This document shows, piece after piece, positions 32,085-39,392 of a DNA stretch of 39,392 bases (its first letter is position 1; each line of letters opens with the position of its first letter). Where the stretch lies: assembly GCA_902497145.1 (NCBI GenBank), contig CABVDR010000020.1, forward strand, positions 1 to 39,392, in the 5' to 3' direction. The translations under genes were made by a program, and so were the position numbers. The notes below the pieces were generated by a model. The model was not told the origin of the DNA, ran no database searches, and worked only from the letters and a program-made list of their open reading frames with translations. The stretch is from an uncultured Oscillospiraceae bacterium. GTDB lineage: Bacteria > Bacillota > Clostridia > Oscillospirales > Oscillospiraceae.

Positions 32085-32510
32085 ATGGAACTGAACATTG
32101 AACAGATCATGGAGATCCTGCCCCACCGCCCCCCTTTCCTGCTGGTGGACAAGATCACCGACTGTGAGCCCGGTGTAAAGGCCACGGGTATCAAGTGTGT
32201 TACCATGAACGAGCCCTTCTTCGTGGGCCACTTCCCCGGCAAGCCCATTATGCCCGGGGTGCTGATCCTGGAGGCCCTGGCCCAGACCGGGGCGGTGGCC
32301 GCCCTGTCCCTGCCGGAGAACAAGGGCAAGCTGGCCATTTTCGGCGGGGTGAAGAACGCCCGCTTCAAGCAGCCGGTACTCCCCGGCGATGTGCTGGAGC
32401 TCAGCTGCGAGCTGGTGGAGCAGCACGGCCCCATCGGCTTTGGCAAGGCGGTGGCAAAGGTGGATGGCAAGATCGCGGCCCGGTGTGAGCTGACGTTTGT
32501 CATCCAGTGA
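32085..32510 (+). CDS. fabZ: 3-hydroxyacyl-ACP dehydratase
   Basis: Hot-dog fold dehydratase of 141 residues with ILPHRPPFLLVDKI at the N-terminus and catalytic H49 (GHFPGKPIMPG) and E63 (LILEALAQ). Follows fabF after 3 bases; last biosynthetic gene of the operon. Confidence 0.97.
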   Translation: MELNIEQIMEILPHRPPFLLVDKITDCEPGVKATGIKCVTMNEPFFVGHFPGKPIMPGVLILEALAQTGAVAALSLPENKGKLAIFGGVKNARFKQPVLPGDVLELSCELVEQHGPIGFGKAVAKVDGKIAARCELTFVIQ

Positions 32511-32513
32511 CTC

Positions 32514-32542
32514 TTGCTTCCCGCCTGCCGGTTTGTTATGAT
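32514..32542 (+). promoter_or_regulatory. promoter of the MarR-family gene
   Basis: TTGCTT (32514-32519), 17-base spacer, TATGAT (32537-32542), just downstream of the fabZ stop codon. It gives the regulator gene expression independent of the long operon. Confidence 0.6.
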
Positions 32543-32546
32543 AAAA

Positions 32547-32562
32547 GCACAAATAAATGTGC
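32547..32562. promoter_or_regulatory. palindrome at the MarR gene transcription start
   Basis: GCACA-AATAAA-TGTGC, arms at 32547-32551 and 32558-32562, located at the predicted start of transcription and before the ribosome binding site AGGAGGAA. It could be an operator or a 5' hairpin. Confidence 0.4.
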
Positions 32563-32575
32563 AGGAGGAAGTCTC

Positions 32576-33031
32576 ATGCTGGACGAATCGTTCAACCGCG
32601 TGTATACAAAATTTAAACTCCACTTCTATCGTGCGGTCTTTTCCCGCTTTCAGAATCGGGAGGCCAGCCTGACTACCGTGGAGACCTTTTGCATGGAGAT
32701 CATCAACGCCCTGGGACATCCCACCATCGCCGAGTTCTCCAGCTTTGTGAATATCTCGCCTCCCAACGCCGCCTATAAAATCAACAGCCTCATCCAAAAG
32801 GGCTACATCACCAAGGAGCAGTCTCCGGACGATAAGCGGGAGTACCACCTGTCGGTGACCCAGAAGTACATCGACTACTACAATGTGAGCTACCGCTATC
32901 TCTCCACCGTCATGGATCGGATCAAGGAGCGCTTCCCTGCCCAGGATGTAGAAAAACTGGAGGAGATGCTCAATGTCATCTCCGATGAGCTGATGCCAGA
33001 GCTCAATCAAATTCCCTCCAAGCAGACCTGA
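32576..33031 (+). CDS. MarR-family regulator, probable fatty acid synthesis repressor (FabT-like)
   Basis: Winged-helix DNA-binding protein of 151 residues. The HTH region is about 44-100 (HPTIAEFSSFVNISPPNAAYKINSLIQKGYITKEQSPDDKREYHLSVT), with the wing DDKREYHLSVT typical of MarR. The frame opens at 32507, but ATG 32576 follows GGAGGAA. Position at the end of a fab operon parallels FabT of Gram-positive bacteria, which represses fab genes with long-chain acyl-ACP as co-repressor; that function is inferred from context. A perfect terminator follows. Confidence 0.85.
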   Translation: MLDESFNRVYTKFKLHFYRAVFSRFQNREASLTTVETFCMEIINALGHPTIAEFSSFVNISPPNAAYKINSLIQKGYITKEQSPDDKREYHLSVTQKYIDYYNVSYRYLSTVMDRIKERFPAQDVEKLEEMLNVISDELMPELNQIPSKQT

Positions 33032-33038
33032 ACTCCGC

Positions 33039-33081
33039 CGGTGTGACCGCAGCAACCTTCTGCGGTCACACCGTTTTTTTT
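33039..33081 (+). terminator. terminator of the fab/MarR cluster
   Basis: Fourteen-base-pair perfect stem CGGTGTGACCGCAG/CTGCGGTCACACCG followed by eight T. Confidence 0.95.
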
Positions 33082-33133
33082 CCAAATCAGCGGGATTTTT
33101 CCCCATTTTCCTCCGCTTTGTGCAAAACCGCCC

Positions 33134-33162
33134 TTGTGCCGGCGGGGCGGATGTAGTATCCT
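33134..33162 (+). promoter_or_regulatory. putative promoter of the SEDS-PBP pair
   Basis: TTGTGC (33134-33139), 17-base spacer, TATCCT (33157-33162), 47 bases before the chosen start codon. Confidence 0.5.
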
Positions 33163-33209
33163 GTAAGCAAACCTTTTCCCTTTTACCCGTTTTGAAAGGA
33201 GGGATGGGC

Positions 33210-35015
33210 TTGTCCCAGTTTCTTATCCGTCTGCAGGAAGGCGTAGTTGCTCTGCGTCAGCTGCCTGCGGACTACCCTGAGGCGTTTGCCTGGTACACTC
33301 TGATTTTACGTTTTGTATTTCCCCTGCTGGCCCTGGCCATGCTGGTGCGGATCATCCGCTCCCTGATTAAGGCCTCCCCGAAGCCGGAGGTATGGGCCTA
33401 CCTCTCGCTGCCCAACGGGGCCAGCGAGCCCCTCACCCACTGGGAAAATATTCTGGGCCGGGCGGGCAGCTGTGATGTGGTGCTCAACTACCCCGTGGTC
33501 TCCCGGCAACACGCTGCCCTCATCCGCAATGAGGAGGACGGCTGGACGGTATACGACTTGGGCTCCAAGAGCGGCGTCACCGTCAACGGCAATCCCGCCG
33601 ACCCCGAAGGGACCGAGGTCACCTTCGGTGATGTGCTGGGCATGGGCGGCGTGGAGACGGTGCTGCTCCCGGTTCCCGATAAGGAGACGAAGCACCGGCG
33701 GAAAACCGATGCCAAGCCGGTGTCCCCCTGGGGTTCTCTCATCCTGCTGACCCTCTTTCAGGTACTTACTGCCCTTCAGTTTCTCTTCTCCGGGGACGAG
33801 GAGCATATGCTGCTGGTACCCGGCTCCTTTTTGTGTCTGTCCGTGGTGATGTGGCTTTACTGCATCACCATGCGGGCTCTGGGCCGTATTGGTTTTGAAA
33901 TTGAGACGGTGGCCTTTTTCCTGTCCACCTTGTCTCTCTCCGTCACCTCCTCCTCAGCACCCAGCGCGGTGCCCAAGCAGTTTCTCTCCATGGTACTCGG
34001 CCTCATCTTCTTCCTGGTGCTGGGCCTGTTTCTCCGGGATCTGGAGCGGGTGAAGAAGATCCGGTGGCTGATGGCTGCCGGAGCCATCGGACTGCTGAGC
34101 CTGTCTCTGGTGCTGGGTAATGTGAAGTACGGCGCGGCCAACTGGATCAGCATCGGCGGCTTCTCTTTCCAGCCCTCGGAGCTGGCCAAGATCTGCTATA
34201 TCTTTGCCGGGGCTGCCACTCTGGATCGGCTGTTCCGCAAGCGAAATCTGGGTCTGTTCATTGTCCTTACCGGCGCGTGCATGGGCTGTCTGGCCCTGAT
34301 GAGCGACTTTGGTACCGCTGCTATTTTCTTTATCACCTTCCTGGTGATTGCTTACCTGCGCTCGGGCGACTTTGCTACCCTGTCCCTCATCTGCGGCGGT
34401 GCGGTGTTCGGCGTGTTTACTCTGGTGAGCATTAAGCCCTATATTCTGCGGCGCTTTGCCGCCTGGGGTCATGTGTGGGAGCAGGCCTCCGACGGCGGCT
34501 TCCAGCAGACCCGCACCATGTCCGCCGCCGCCTCCGGCGGCCTCATCGGCGTGGGACCTGGCGAGGGCTGGCTCCACCGGGTCCCTGCGGCCGACACCGA
34601 TCTGGTGTTCGGCATGCTGTGTGAGGAGTGGGGGCTTATCATTGCGATTCTTGCGGTTCTGTGCATTGTGGCCCTGGCGGTTTTCGCCGTGCGGTGCTGT
34701 CGGGCTGGCCGCTCCAGCTTCTACACCATTGCCGCCTGCGCCGCCACCAGCCTGCTGGTCTTCCAGACCACCCTGAACGTGCTTGGCTCGGTGGACATTC
34801 TGCCCCTCACCGGCGTCACCTTCCCCTTTGTCTCCAACGGCGGCTCCTCCATGCTCTCCTCCTGGGGCATGATGGCCTTCCTCAAGGCCGCCGACACCCG
34901 CAGCAACGCCAGCTTTGCCATCCGCGCCCCCAAGCTCCACGGCCCCCAGTGGCTGGGCAATCTGGGCCCCCAGAGCAGAGCGCCCCGAAAGGAGGTCTCC
35001 CGTGAAAAAAATTGA
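33210..35015 (+). CDS. FHA domain-SEDS (FtsW/RodA/SpoVE) fusion protein
   Basis: A 601-residue membrane protein. An N-terminal membrane helix (about 31-51) is followed by a forkhead-associated domain (about 60-153) with the phosphothreonine-binding signature GR (83-84), SRQH (98-101) and NG (126-127). The rest (about 175-585) is a SEDS peptidoglycan glycosyltransferase: FSFQPSELAKICYIF, SDFGTAAIFF, SGGLIGVGPGEGW, DLVFGMLCEEWGL and LTGVTFPFVSNGGSSML are the conserved blocks. The FHA domain suggests control by Ser/Thr phosphorylation. Start: TTG 33210 sits 7 bases after AGGAGG, whereas ATG 33204 is only one base from it. The downstream class B PBP overlaps by 14 bases, the usual SEDS partner. 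Confidence 0.9.
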   Translation: MSQFLIRLQEGVVALRQLPADYPEAFAWYTLILRFVFPLLALAMLVRIIRSLIKASPKPEVWAYLSLPNGASEPLTHWENILGRAGSCDVVLNYPVVSRQHAALIRNEEDGWTVYDLGSKSGVTVNGNPADPEGTEVTFGDVLGMGGVETVLLPVPDKETKHRRKTDAKPVSPWGSLILLTLFQVLTALQFLFSGDEEHMLLVPGSFLCLSVVMWLYCITMRALGRIGFEIETVAFFLSTLSLSVTSSSAPSAVPKQFLSMVLGLIFFLVLGLFLRDLERVKKIRWLMAAGAIGLLSLSLVLGNVKYGAANWISIGGFSFQPSELAKICYIFAGAATLDRLFRKRNLGLFIVLTGACMGCLALMSDFGTAAIFFITFLVIAYLRSGDFATLSLICGGAVFGVFTLVSIKPYILRRFAAWGHVWEQASDGGFQQTRTMSAAASGGLIGVGPGEGWLHRVPAADTDLVFGMLCEEWGLIIAILAVLCIVALAVFAVRCCRAGRSSFYTIAACAATSLLVFQTTLNVLGSVDILPLTGVTFPFVSNGGSSMLSSWGMMAFLKAADTRSNASFAIRAPKLHGPQWLGNLGPQSRAPRKEVSREKN

Positions 35016-36375
35016 AAAACGTACCTTTGTCTGTCTGGCCCTCACCTTGGTTCTTCTGCTGGGCCTGGGACTGTTTGTACTGCGCTTTTTCCTCCACGGC
35101 GGGGAATGGGCCTCCTTTGCCGCCAACCGGCACCTCTATAACTCCAACGGCTCTCTGGCCGTAGGCCGGGTGCTGGACCGGGACGGGGACGTGCTGTCCT
35201 GGGTAGATGAGTCAGGCAATCGCCAGTACTATGACAATGCCACCGTCCGGAAGGCGACGCTCCATGCGGTGGGCGACCTATCCGGCTCCATCGGCACCAG
35301 CGCCCTAGTGGCCTTTGCCGACCAGCTGTCCGGCTACAACTTTCTTACCGGCGCGGACAACCCCTTCGGCCAGGGCAACGACCTCTACCTCACCCTGGAC
35401 GCCCGCCTCAACTACATCGCCTACCAGGCCATGAACGGCAAGAAGGGCGCGGTAGGGGTATACAACTACAAAACCGGAGAAATCCTCTGTATGGTCTCTA
35501 CCCCCACCTTTGACCCCGCCAATCCTCCCACCATTGAGGAGGGGGATACTCAGTATGAGGGCGTCTATCTCAATCGCTTTCTCTCCGGAACCTTTACTCC
35601 CGGCTCAGTGTTCAAAACCATCACGATTACCGCTGCCATTGAAAACATGCCGGACCTCTTCTCCCGCTCCTTCACCTGTACTGGCTCCACCACGGTGGGC
35701 GGGGAGGAGATCACCTGCCCCTTTGCCCACGGGGATATGGACATCAACTCCGCCCTGGCCAACTCCTGTAACGGCGTCTTTGCCCAGCTGGCTACCGAGC
35801 TGGGCCCGGACACCCTGAGCAAGTATGTCGAGCAGGCCGGACTTCTGGACAGCTACTCTGTCAATGGGATCTCCACCGCCAAGGGCAGCTTCGATCTCAC
35901 CGGCGCCACCACCAGCCAGATCGGCTGGTCTGGCGTGGGACAGTACAACGATCTGGTCAATCCCTGCGCCATGATGGTATGGATGGGGGCGATTGCCAAC
36001 CAGGGCAAAACCGCGGTCCCCTACCTGATTTCGAAGACCGAAGGAGAGCTTCCCCTCCCCTCCCTGCCCCATTTTACCAAGCAGACCGGTCAGCTTATTA
36101 ACGCTGACACTGCCCAGGTGGTGGGCGACATGATGGCAAACAACGTGCGGGAGACCTACGGCAGCAGCCGCTTCCCCAACATGGACATCTGCGCGAAATC
36201 CGGCACCGCTGAGGTGGGCGGAGGCAAACAGCCCAATGCTTGGTTTGCCGGCTTCCTGCGCAACTCCGACGCCCCCTATGCCTTTGTGGTGGTGTTGGAA
36301 GAGGGCGGCAGCGGCGCCAACGCGGCGGGCAATGTAGCCGCCCAAGTGCTGGACGCTCTGGTAAACGGATACTGA
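35002..36375 (+). CDS. Class B penicillin-binding protein (PbpA/FtsI-like transpeptidase)
   Basis: Peptidoglycan transpeptidase of 457 residues, with an N-terminal membrane anchor (about 8-30), a short pedestal domain and the transpeptidase domain carrying S202-x2-K205 (GSVFK), S255-C-N257 and K399-SGT. The GTG start at 35002 follows GGAGGTCTCCC and overlaps the SEDS gene. The small N-terminal part resembles PbpA of the RodA-PbpA pairs in Actinobacteria and some Clostridia. Division, elongation or sporulation use cannot be decided from sequence. Confidence 0.92.
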   Translation: MKKIEKRTFVCLALTLVLLLGLGLFVLRFFLHGGEWASFAANRHLYNSNGSLAVGRVLDRDGDVLSWVDESGNRQYYDNATVRKATLHAVGDLSGSIGTSALVAFADQLSGYNFLTGADNPFGQGNDLYLTLDARLNYIAYQAMNGKKGAVGVYNYKTGEILCMVSTPTFDPANPPTIEEGDTQYEGVYLNRFLSGTFTPGSVFKTITITAAIENMPDLFSRSFTCTGSTTVGGEEITCPFAHGDMDINSALANSCNGVFAQLATELGPDTLSKYVEQAGLLDSYSVNGISTAKGSFDLTGATTSQIGWSGVGQYNDLVNPCAMMVWMGAIANQGKTAVPYLISKTEGELPLPSLPHFTKQTGQLINADTAQVVGDMMANNVRETYGSSRFPNMDICAKSGTAEVGGGKQPNAWFAGFLRNSDAPYAFVVVLEEGGSGANAAGNVAAQVLDALVNGY

Positions 36376-36392
36376 CTTTCTCCCTAGCGCAT

Positions 36393-36426
36393 AAAACCCC
36401 CGAAGGAGTGCTCCTTCGGGGGTTTT
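36393..36426. terminator. terminator of the SEDS-PBP operon
   Basis: Sixteen-base complementary arms AAAACCCCCGAAGGAG/CTCCTTCGGGGGTTTT (36393-36408 and 36411-36426), ending in TTTT. Confidence 0.92.
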
Positions 36427-36507
36427 GTACTTTATCTAAAAATATCTCAGGATTTTCATATCCTATCCAAGGCTCCGTGGGGTATGGTTATAGTAAGAAT
36501 CATACTC

Positions 36508-36534
36508 GGACTGCCTCCGCTTGTGCAGTCCGTT
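36508..36534 (+). other. hairpin in the leader of the glycerate kinase gene
   Basis: CGGACTG/CAGTCCG inverted repeat about 35 bases before the start codon. There is no T run. A -10-like TATAGT lies upstream at 36489-36494 without a good -35. Confidence 0.4.
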
Positions 36535-36569
36535 TCCAACGCAGAAACCGTAGGAAAGGAGCCTGCATA

Positions 36570-37802
36570 ATGTCGATTCATTCCGATGCGCAGCAAATCA
36601 TCCAATCCGCTCTGGCCGCCTGCCTGCCCGATGCGGCAGTGCGCCGGGCTCTGGAGGGTAAAACCTTCTCCAGCGGCCGGATCTATCTAGTGGCGGCTGG
36701 CAAGGCCGCCTGGCAGATGGCCCAGTGCGCCGCCCAGATGCTGGGTGACCGGCTCACCGCCGGCGTGGTGGTCACCAAATACGATCACAGCAAGGGGGAC
36801 ATCCCCCACTGCACAGTCTATGAGGGCGGCCACCCCGTTCCCGACGAAAACTCCTACCGGGGCACCCGGGCTGCCATGGAGCTGGTCCAGGACCTCACCG
36901 CTCAGGACACGGTGGTTTTCCTGGTCTCTGGCGGTGGCTCCGCCCTGTTTGAGTGTCCTCTTGTCCCCGGGGAAGACCTGGCCCGGCTGACCAAGGATCT
37001 GCTGGCCTGCGGCGCGGATATTGTAGAGATGAACACCCTACGCAAGCGCCTGTCCGCCGTCAAGGGAGGTAAATTTGCCAAGCTGTGCGCCCCCGCTCAG
37101 GTGTACGCCATCGTCCTCTCCGACATTTTGGGCGACCCCCTGGACATGATCGCCTCCGGCCCCGCTTATCCCGACAGCTCCACCAAGGAGGACGCCTGGG
37201 CTGTGGTGGAGAAATACCACCTCTCCCTCACCGACGAAATGAAAAAGCTCCTGGACGTGGAGACCCCCAAAAAACTGGACAATGTGGAAACTGTGATTAC
37301 CGGCAGTGTGCGGGAACTGTGTGCCGCCGCCGCTCAGGCCTGTGAAACGCTGGGCTACCAGCCTACCATCCTCACCGACCGGCTGTGCTGCCAGGCCAAG
37401 GAGGCCGGCTCCTTCCTGGCCTCCATTGCCAAAAGCCACGAAGATTCGGACCACTCCCTGGCCTTCCTGGCCGGCGGCGAGACTGTGGTACAGCTCACCG
37501 GCTCCGGCCTGGGCGGCCGCAACCAGGAGCTGGCGCTGGCCGCTGTTCCCGGTATTGCCGGCATGAAGGACACTGTGGTCTTCTCCCTGGGCTCCGACGG
37601 CACCGACGGCCCTACCGACGCCGCCGGCGGACTGGTGGATGGGGATACCCTGGATAAGCTGTCTGCCGCCGGACTGTCGGTCCATCAGGTTCTGGCGGAC
37701 AACGACGCCTACCACGCCCTGAAGGCGGTGGACGGGCTGCTGATCACCGGGCCCACGGGCACCAATGTGAACGATGTAGCTGTGCTGCTCCTCAAACGCT
37801 GA
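36570..37802 (+). CDS. Glycerate 2-kinase (GckA/TtuD, MOFRL-containing)
   Basis: Phosphorylates D-glycerate to 2-phosphoglycerate, feeding lower glycolysis. The 410-residue protein has the N-terminal half with AAGKAAWQMA (about 37-46), SGGGSALF near 123-130, NTLRKRLSAVKGGKFA near 155-170 and LSDILGDPLDMIASGP near 180-195, then the C-terminal MOFRL domain with AGGETVVQLTGSGLGGRNQELAL near 301-323 and SDGTDGPTDAAGG near 343-355. ATG 36570 follows GAAAGGAG. Alone between two terminators, so its pathway partners are not visible here. Confidence 0.93.
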   Translation: MSIHSDAQQIIQSALAACLPDAAVRRALEGKTFSSGRIYLVAAGKAAWQMAQCAAQMLGDRLTAGVVVTKYDHSKGDIPHCTVYEGGHPVPDENSYRGTRAAMELVQDLTAQDTVVFLVSGGGSALFECPLVPGEDLARLTKDLLACGADIVEMNTLRKRLSAVKGGKFAKLCAPAQVYAIVLSDILGDPLDMIASGPAYPDSSTKEDAWAVVEKYHLSLTDEMKKLLDVETPKKLDNVETVITGSVRELCAAAAQACETLGYQPTILTDRLCCQAKEAGSFLASIAKSHEDSDHSLAFLAGGETVVQLTGSGLGGRNQELALAAVPGIAGMKDTVVFSLGSDGTDGPTDAAGGLVDGDTLDKLSAAGLSVHQVLADNDAYHALKAVDGLLITGPTGTNVNDVAVLLLKR

Positions 37803-37821
37803 GTTCCAAACCACATATTTC

Positions 37822-37858
37822 AACACCCCCTGGTGCAGAACGCGCCAGGGGGTGTTTT
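37822..37858 (+). terminator. terminator of the glycerate kinase gene
   Basis: Stem AACACCCCCTGG/CCAGGGGGTGTT (37822-37833 and 37845-37856) running into TTTT. Confidence 0.88.
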
Positions 37859-37875
37859 GTCGTCTCCTGTGGATG

Positions 37876-38598
37876 TTACAGCACTTTGCTGAGAAACAGC
37901 TGGGTACGGGCATTTTGAGGGTGATCAAAGAACTCCCGAGGCGTATTCTCCTCCAAAATGTGACCACCGTCCATAAACAGAATCCGGCTGGCCACCTCCC
38001 GGGCAAAGCCCATCTCATGGGTGACCACTACCATGGTCATCCCCTCCTGGGCCAGCTCCTTCATCACGTCCAGCACCTCCCCTACCATCTCCGGGTCCAG
38101 GGCAGATGTGGGCTCGTCAAACAGCATCACCTTAGGCCGCATGGCCAGGGCACGGACAATGGCGATCCGCTGCTTTTGGCCGCCGGAGAGCTGGGCGGGG
38201 TAGGCGTCCGCCTTATCCTCCAGTCCCACCCGCTTGAGCAGCTGAATGGCAGTGTCGTCCGCCTCCGCCTGACTCATCAGCTTGGCACGGACCGGGGCCA
38301 GGGTGATATTGCGCCGGATGGTCATATTGGGAAACAGATTAAAGTGCTGAAACACCATTCCCATCTGCTGGCGGACCCGGTTGATGTTAATTTTCGGGTC
38401 TGTAATCTCCTCCCCCTGGAAGGTAATGGAGCCGGAAGAGACATTCTCCAGCAGATTGAGGCAGCGCAGGAACGTGGACTTGCCGGAACCGGAAGGCCCG
38501 ATGATGACCACTTTCTCCCCAGGATCAATATGCTGGGAGATGTCGTCCAGCACCAGATTATTCCCAAACGACTTGCTCAGATGCTTGACATCAATCAC
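37876..38598 (-). CDS. Polar amino acid ABC transporter ATPase (GlnQ type)
   Basis: ATP-binding subunit of an amino acid importer, 240 residues. Walker A GPSGSGKST (34-42), Q-loop FQHFNLFPNMT, signature LSGGQKQR near 137-144, Walker B VMLFDEPTSALDPE near 155-168 and the switch His in VVVTHEMGFA are canonical for the GlnQ/HisP group. It overlaps the permease gene by 8 bases and ends the operon. Confidence 0.95.
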   Translation of the reverse strand: MIDVKHLSKSFGNNLVLDDISQHIDPGEKVVIIGPSGSGKSTFLRCLNLLENVSSGSITFQGEEITDPKININRVRQQMGMVFQHFNLFPNMTIRRNITLAPVRAKLMSQAEADDTAIQLLKRVGLEDKADAYPAQLSGGQKQRIAIVRALAMRPKVMLFDEPTSALDPEMVGEVLDVMKELAQEGMTMVVVTHEMGFAREVASRILFMDGGHILEENTPREFFDHPQNARTQLFLSKVL

Positions 38599-39346
38599 TT
38601 TGACGCAGCCTCCTTTCCAACCGGCCCTGGAGCCAGGTGAAGATCAGCACCAGGATCAGATACATCACTGCGGTGATAAGATAGGGGTACATAGCCTCGT
38701 AGGTTTTGGCCACAATGGCCTGGGCAAAATAGACGATCTCCCGGCCGGCCACCACCGAAATCAGGGAGGTGTCCTTCAACAGGGTCACAAATTCGTTGCC
38801 CAGAGAGGGCAGGATGGCTTTGAATGCCTGGGGCACCACGATAAAACGCATGGTGTCAAAATAGCTCAGCCCCAGAGAGCGTCCCGCCTCCATCTGTCCG
38901 GAATCCAGGGCCATCAGGCCACCCCGGATGATCTCCGCCACATAGGCTCCGGAGTTGATGCCCAGCGCCAGAGCGCCAACCATCGTGTGGTTCCGACTGC
39001 TGGAAAAAATAACAAAGCCCATAATCAGCATCTGAACCATCAGAGGCGTGCCCCGGATCACCGTGATATAGACCCGCATCAGTCCGTTCATCACGCCCAG
39101 AGCCATATTTTTATGTCCAGGCCGCTGCTGGTCATGGGCTGTGCGGATCACTGCCACCAGCACCCCCAAAATCACGCCGATGACCAGTGCGATCACCGTC
39201 ACCTCCAAGGTGGTGAGCAAACCCTGAAGGTACTGTCTCCACCGATCCCCTACAAACCAGGCCCGGTAGAACTTCATATAGGCATCCTGCCAAAAACCAG
39301 GATCCTCCAGGGCAGAGAACGTGTCGTAGATCTGTTCAAAATCCAT
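38591..39346 (-). CDS. Polar amino acid ABC transporter permease (HisM/GlnP type)
   Basis: Membrane permease of 251 residues with about five helices and the HisM-type motif block GLLTTLEVTVIAL near residue 43, YITVIRGTPLMVQM near 93, the EAA loop MEAGRSLGLSYFDTMRFIVVPQAFKAILP near 151-179 and LLKDTSLISVVAG near 188. ATG 39346 has a purine-rich GGAGAGAGGGG upstream. The solute-binding protein gene is expected upstream, past the right edge. Confidence 0.95.
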   Translation of the reverse strand: MDFEQIYDTFSALEDPGFWQDAYMKFYRAWFVGDRWRQYLQGLLTTLEVTVIALVIGVILGVLVAVIRTAHDQQRPGHKNMALGVMNGLMRVYITVIRGTPLMVQMLIMGFVIFSSSRNHTMVGALALGINSGAYVAEIIRGGLMALDSGQMEAGRSLGLSYFDTMRFIVVPQAFKAILPSLGNEFVTLLKDTSLISVVAGREIVYFAQAIVAKTYEAMYPYLITAVMYLILVLIFTWLQGRLERRLRQSD

Positions 39347-39392
39347 TTCTGTTTTCCCCTCTCTCCTTGTGACGTATCAGGCAAAAGGAGCG

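Noticed and set aside
30777..32552. 591-residue open frame on the minus strand, antisense to fabF and fabZ
   Set aside because: Shadow of GC-rich codons; low-complexity Gly/His/Val composition, no start signal, and the plus strand has fully motif-supported fab genes.
33954..35126. 390-residue minus-strand frame across the SEDS/PBP junction
   Set aside because: No ribosome binding site or domain; explained by codon bias of the plus-strand genes.
1..39392. CRISPR arrays and insertion sequences
   Set aside because: No regularly spaced repeats, terminal inverted repeats or transposase genes were seen.

Overview
This window reads as chromosome of an anaerobic, endospore-forming, high-GC member of the Clostridia, most like the Oscillospiraceae (Flavonifractor, Pseudoflavonifractor, Lawsonibacter or Intestinimonas relatives). 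The reasons are the GC-rich, Firmicutes-style gene content (SpoIIID, YerC/TrpR-like, Hsp33, FabK-type fatty acid synthesis), strong AGGAGG ribosome binding sites, sigma-A promoters of TTGACA/TATAAT type, and an anaerobic hybrid-cluster protein. The genus is inferred; the low-redox Clostridial lifestyle is well supported.

Layout. 1-5291: 3' part of a tRNA-Gln cut by the left edge, a BrnQ branched-chain amino acid carrier, a soluble RsiV-like protein, an operon of a TrpR-like regulator, a methyltransferase and Hsp33, then the convergent yceD-rpmF pair. 5457-10807: an RluA-family pseudouridine synthase and a complete potABCD polyamine ABC transporter operon with a clear promoter and terminator. 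10808-11230 carries no gene but has a promoter-like sequence, a chain of GC-rich hairpins and a perfect terminator, and may be a small RNA. 11231-13592 (minus strand): thyA-folA, spoIIID and an XRE-type regulator.

14053-18758 is the accessory part of the window: a visibly AT-richer two-gene operon with its own promoter, encoding an unrecognised 165-residue protein and a 1396-residue fusion of a phospholipase D-type (HKD) nuclease domain to an SNF2/RapA-like superfamily 2 helicase. There is no methyltransferase. This is the best candidate for an undescribed (probably anti-mobile-element) system.

18849-22000: TspO, then hcp (hydroxylamine reductase/hybrid cluster protein) divergent from a Crp/Fnr-family regulator with a 17-base perfect palindrome between them, and a complete tRNA-Leu(CAG). 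22420-33031: one long fatty acid synthesis operon, acpP-accB-accC-accD-accA-fabH-fabK-(second FMN oxidoreductase)-fabD-fabG-fabF-fabZ, followed by a MarR-family gene with its own promoter; genes are mostly overlapped by ATGA or GTGA. A long inverted repeat at the acpP transcription start is the obvious operator candidate for the MarR protein. Together these genes make malonyl-CoA, load it on ACP, and run the whole elongation cycle.

33210-36375: an unusual FHA-SEDS (FtsW/RodA) fusion overlapped by a class B penicillin-binding protein, a glycosyltransferase-transpeptidase pair for cell wall synthesis. 36570-37802: glycerate 2-kinase. 37876-39346 (minus strand): ATPase and permease of a polar amino acid ABC importer whose binding protein probably lies beyond the right edge.
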